Assembly (NCBI RefSeq): GCF_964340395.1
Contig: NC_135571.1
Span: 1,830,611-1,873,110 of the forward strand
DNA: 42,500 bases
Reading direction: 5' to 3'
Source of the DNA: Glandiceps talaboti
Lineage: Eukaryota > Hemichordata > Enteropneusta > Spengelidae
This document shows positions 40,130 to 42,500 of this stretch, piece by piece (positions within the stretch are counted from its first letter, which is position 1; every line of letters starts with the position of its first letter). The position numbers were made by a program, and so were the translations under genes. The notes beneath the pieces were generated by a model. That model made no database searches and was not told where the DNA came from. It saw only the letters and a program-made list of their open reading frames with translations.

Positions 40130-40445
40130 TCAGTTGGACTGATCACAAGGTTTCATGTTGAGATAGACACAATAAAGATAACACACAAAACATCCCTTAC
40201 AGTGTCTGCTCTATAGACACCATAAAGATAACACACAAACATCACTTGCACAGTGTCTGCTCTGTAGACACAATAAAGATAACACACAGGCATCCCTTAC
40301 ACAGTGTCTTCTCTGTATTTTAAAATTGCTACATTTGTATTTGTAATACAGACACTGTATCATGGATATTTGTGTGTTATCATTATTGTGTCTATCTCAA
40401 CATGAAACATTGTGATAAGATCTTGATAGCTAGGATGAAATCTCC
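40130..40445. mobile_element. Palindromic element, family M, copy 2, with inverted 51-bp units
   Basis: Outer arms: GGTTTCATGTTGAGATAGAC at 40149 pairs with CTATCTCAACATGAAACATT near 40391, and GATCACAA pairs with TTGTGAT. Inside, three minus-oriented units (AATAAAGATAACACACAAA at about 40170, 40222 and 40271) face one plus-oriented unit (about 40346-40390). The unit is the same as in the array at 1-296. Confidence 0.8.
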
Positions 40446-40589
40446 TGTAAGTGATCCTATACTGTGAATTCAAAGTTCTGAACTCTAAATTCATCATGTG
40501 AACTTGAACACCCAGATGAGGGAAAGACCCTGGAGCTAGAAAAACAGGAGTTTCATCATCGACCAACCATTACCTTGTAAGGTTAGAGA

Positions 40590-40733
40590 GAAATATTTTT
40601 CAGATGGCTATACATAGTAAAATCGTTTTTGTAAGATTAGAATTACAAATGCATGAAACATCTCAAACTCCACAACTCCAAAGTAAAGGAATTTAGTTTT
40701 TTCTCATGCTATATTGAACTATTGATCTCGCCC
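40590..40733. mobile_element. MITE family T fragment C1 (right end)
   Basis: AGTAAAATCG, then AAAGTAAAGGAATTTAGTTT and ATTGAACTATTGATCTCGCC match the right end of copies A and B. TTA follows at 40734-40736, the expected target sequence. The left part is missing. Confidence 0.7.
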
Positions 40734-40775
40734 TTAATACTGATGTATGATAACTATCCCCAAGTATACTTTAAA

Positions 40776-41080
40776 TTCATTATTTTGTAACCTAAATAAA
40801 AATATTTCTATTAAAAAATGTCAAATTAAAAATGGAAGAATTTTCACTAAAGTAAATGCATAGCACTAAAATAAAGTGTCAACAAAAGAACTATTTTTAG
40901 ATACTGACTTTATATTCATAGCTCTACATACTAACTACAAGTTGATTTGAAATTGATTGTTCAGTCTGAAACAATTTTCAATTTTAGCCAATTTAGTTTA
41001 CAAGGGATGGTGAGGGGTTTGAGGCCTAACTGAAAGAATTTAAATTTTTTAATCATACATTGAACTATTGATTTCACCCC
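40776..41080. mobile_element. MITE family T copy C2, inverse orientation, one end lost
   Basis: Read inverted: GGGGTGAAATCAATAGTTCA, ATTAAAAAATTTAAATTC, a C-rich patch, AGTATGTAGAGCTATGAATA (a single minisatellite unit), TTTTGTTGACACTTTATTTT and AATTTGACATTTTTTA. The terminal part that should lie near 40740-40776 is absent. It is head-against-tail with C1. Confidence 0.72.
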
Positions 41081-42013
41081 TAGGGGAATTGACTTTCCTT
41101 CTTATATAAGGTTATCAATGAAGTGTTATCGTCATCCAATTATTGAAGGAAAAATAGATTTTAATGTGAATACTAGTATCAATTTACCTATCCTCAAATT
41201 CGATCTGTTTCTTTTTATATACTTTATTATTACATATAGCTTTTAGTTTGATTTTGCCCTTTGTTCAGACTTATTGATTTTAATGATCATCAAAACCTAT
41301 TTTAAGAATAACAACTGCAATTAAAGAATAAAAGCTATAAACTGAAAAAGAATCGTTTTTTCAAGAAGTCAACCGTCAAAATCCATTTTTTAACATTTAT
41401 GCAGTGCTATCTCTAAATACCGTGCTTATCGAATTTTGTATATCATTTTCAGCTTAGCTAGCTACATCAATGTTATGGATATCTGAACGATTTTATTGAT
41501 GAGCATCAGCGAGAACTCAAACACGTGAATGTCTCTGTACGCTGTCGTTTTGTTAGTATGTGACGGTAGACACTGTGTGTTAGAATTAACTACAGTGCTA
41601 GCTGATGCTAGACTAGCTCATACGTGTGTATGATATTTTATCATGCCGAAATGGATGTCGAACTTGATATTGTAGATAGCATACAAAGAATATATTTTGA
41701 TTATGTACCTGTGTGTGTTTGCTTCATCAATCCATCAATATATTCTATTTGGCTTTTGTATTTGGTTGGGGTTTTCTTTTGCTCATATCACGCATGCCAG
41801 TTCCTTCCTTTTTCATATGTGTGTATCTATCCATCGGCCCTTCTTTCTGTCAATGTCTACGTCACCTGCCATACTTGTATTGTTTCGAACTCATCTGGCT
41901 GACAGTCTGTCTATCAGTCTGACTGACTTTCTATCTGTCAGTCTCTCTGTTCCTCTGTCTCTCCGTCTCTGTTTCTGTTTGCCTGTACGTATCTCTCTGT
42001 GTCTCTCTGCCTG
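41081..42013. other. No gene seen; leads into a microsatellite
   Basis: AT-rich sequence; from about 41900 increasingly decayed CTGT/CTCT repeats. The 233-codon plus frame from 41697 becomes pure CLSV/LSLS repeat and is rejected. Confidence 0.5.
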
Positions 42014-42391
<378 letters not shown>

Positions 42392-42500
42392 CATCTAATT
42401 CCAATACAGGATGACAAGTTACACAAACAACTCCCATCAATGTCTTTGATTTTTAATTTCCGCTGACGTCATCAATAGAATTCTGACACTGTTGCTCTCA

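Overview
This window is non-coding-rich nuclear DNA from an animal. It is AT-rich, contains no bacterial-style gene packing, and has GT/AG splice signals, long microsatellites (by eye roughly 8% of the window) and many palindromic, MITE-like repeats. A marine invertebrate, perhaps a lophotrochozoan or a basal deuterostome, fits best, but nothing in the sequence fixes the taxon. I see no tRNA or rRNA gene, no CRISPR array and no intact transposase or reverse transcriptase.

The one gene I can support lies on the minus strand and is split across most of the window. Exon 1 (coding part 33257-33359) encodes a signal peptide and ends at a strong GTAAGT donor in phase 1. A second exon (3810-4144) starts after a pyrimidine-rich acceptor in the matching phase. 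It encodes one complete immunoglobulin fold, with Cys66, Trp77, the D-x-G-x-Y-x-C motif and Cys124, followed by TAG. Joined, they predict a 145-residue secreted single-Ig protein. The intron would be about 29.1 kb and holds nearly all the repeats below. Extra exons inside it cannot be excluded.

Layout: 1-296, a 51-bp minisatellite that is half of a palindromic element. 593-2306, three CTCF-like motifs. 3530-3782, a compound microsatellite beside the Ig exon. 4235-7210, three different foldback or small elements plus a member of family D. 9090-9434, a microsatellite. 9882-11589, two copies of a palindromic family P, the second lying inside an element of family E. 12103-12547, a microsatellite and a hairpin. 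14209-14596, MITE family T copy A. 15601-16524, a palindrome followed by a 147-bp satellite. 17231-20315, microsatellites. 24478-26125, microsatellites and a family E element. 27490-28345, a GACG/CGTC dyad satellite. 29295-29577, a microsatellite. 30389-31638, a family E element with family T copy B nested inside it. 32895-33067, (CTGT)n and (CT)n next to exon 1. 36241-36585, a family D copy. 37400-38757, microsatellites and a 55-bp satellite. 40130-41080, the palindromic minisatellite element followed by two family T fragments. 42014-42387, a compound microsatellite.

The most notable non-gene pattern is that several unrelated palindromic MITE-like families (T, E and the family at both window ends) carry internal minisatellites. 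In family T the unit number differs strongly between copies, and one clear case of nesting is present. This suggests that non-autonomous elements seed and spread tandem repeats in this genome.
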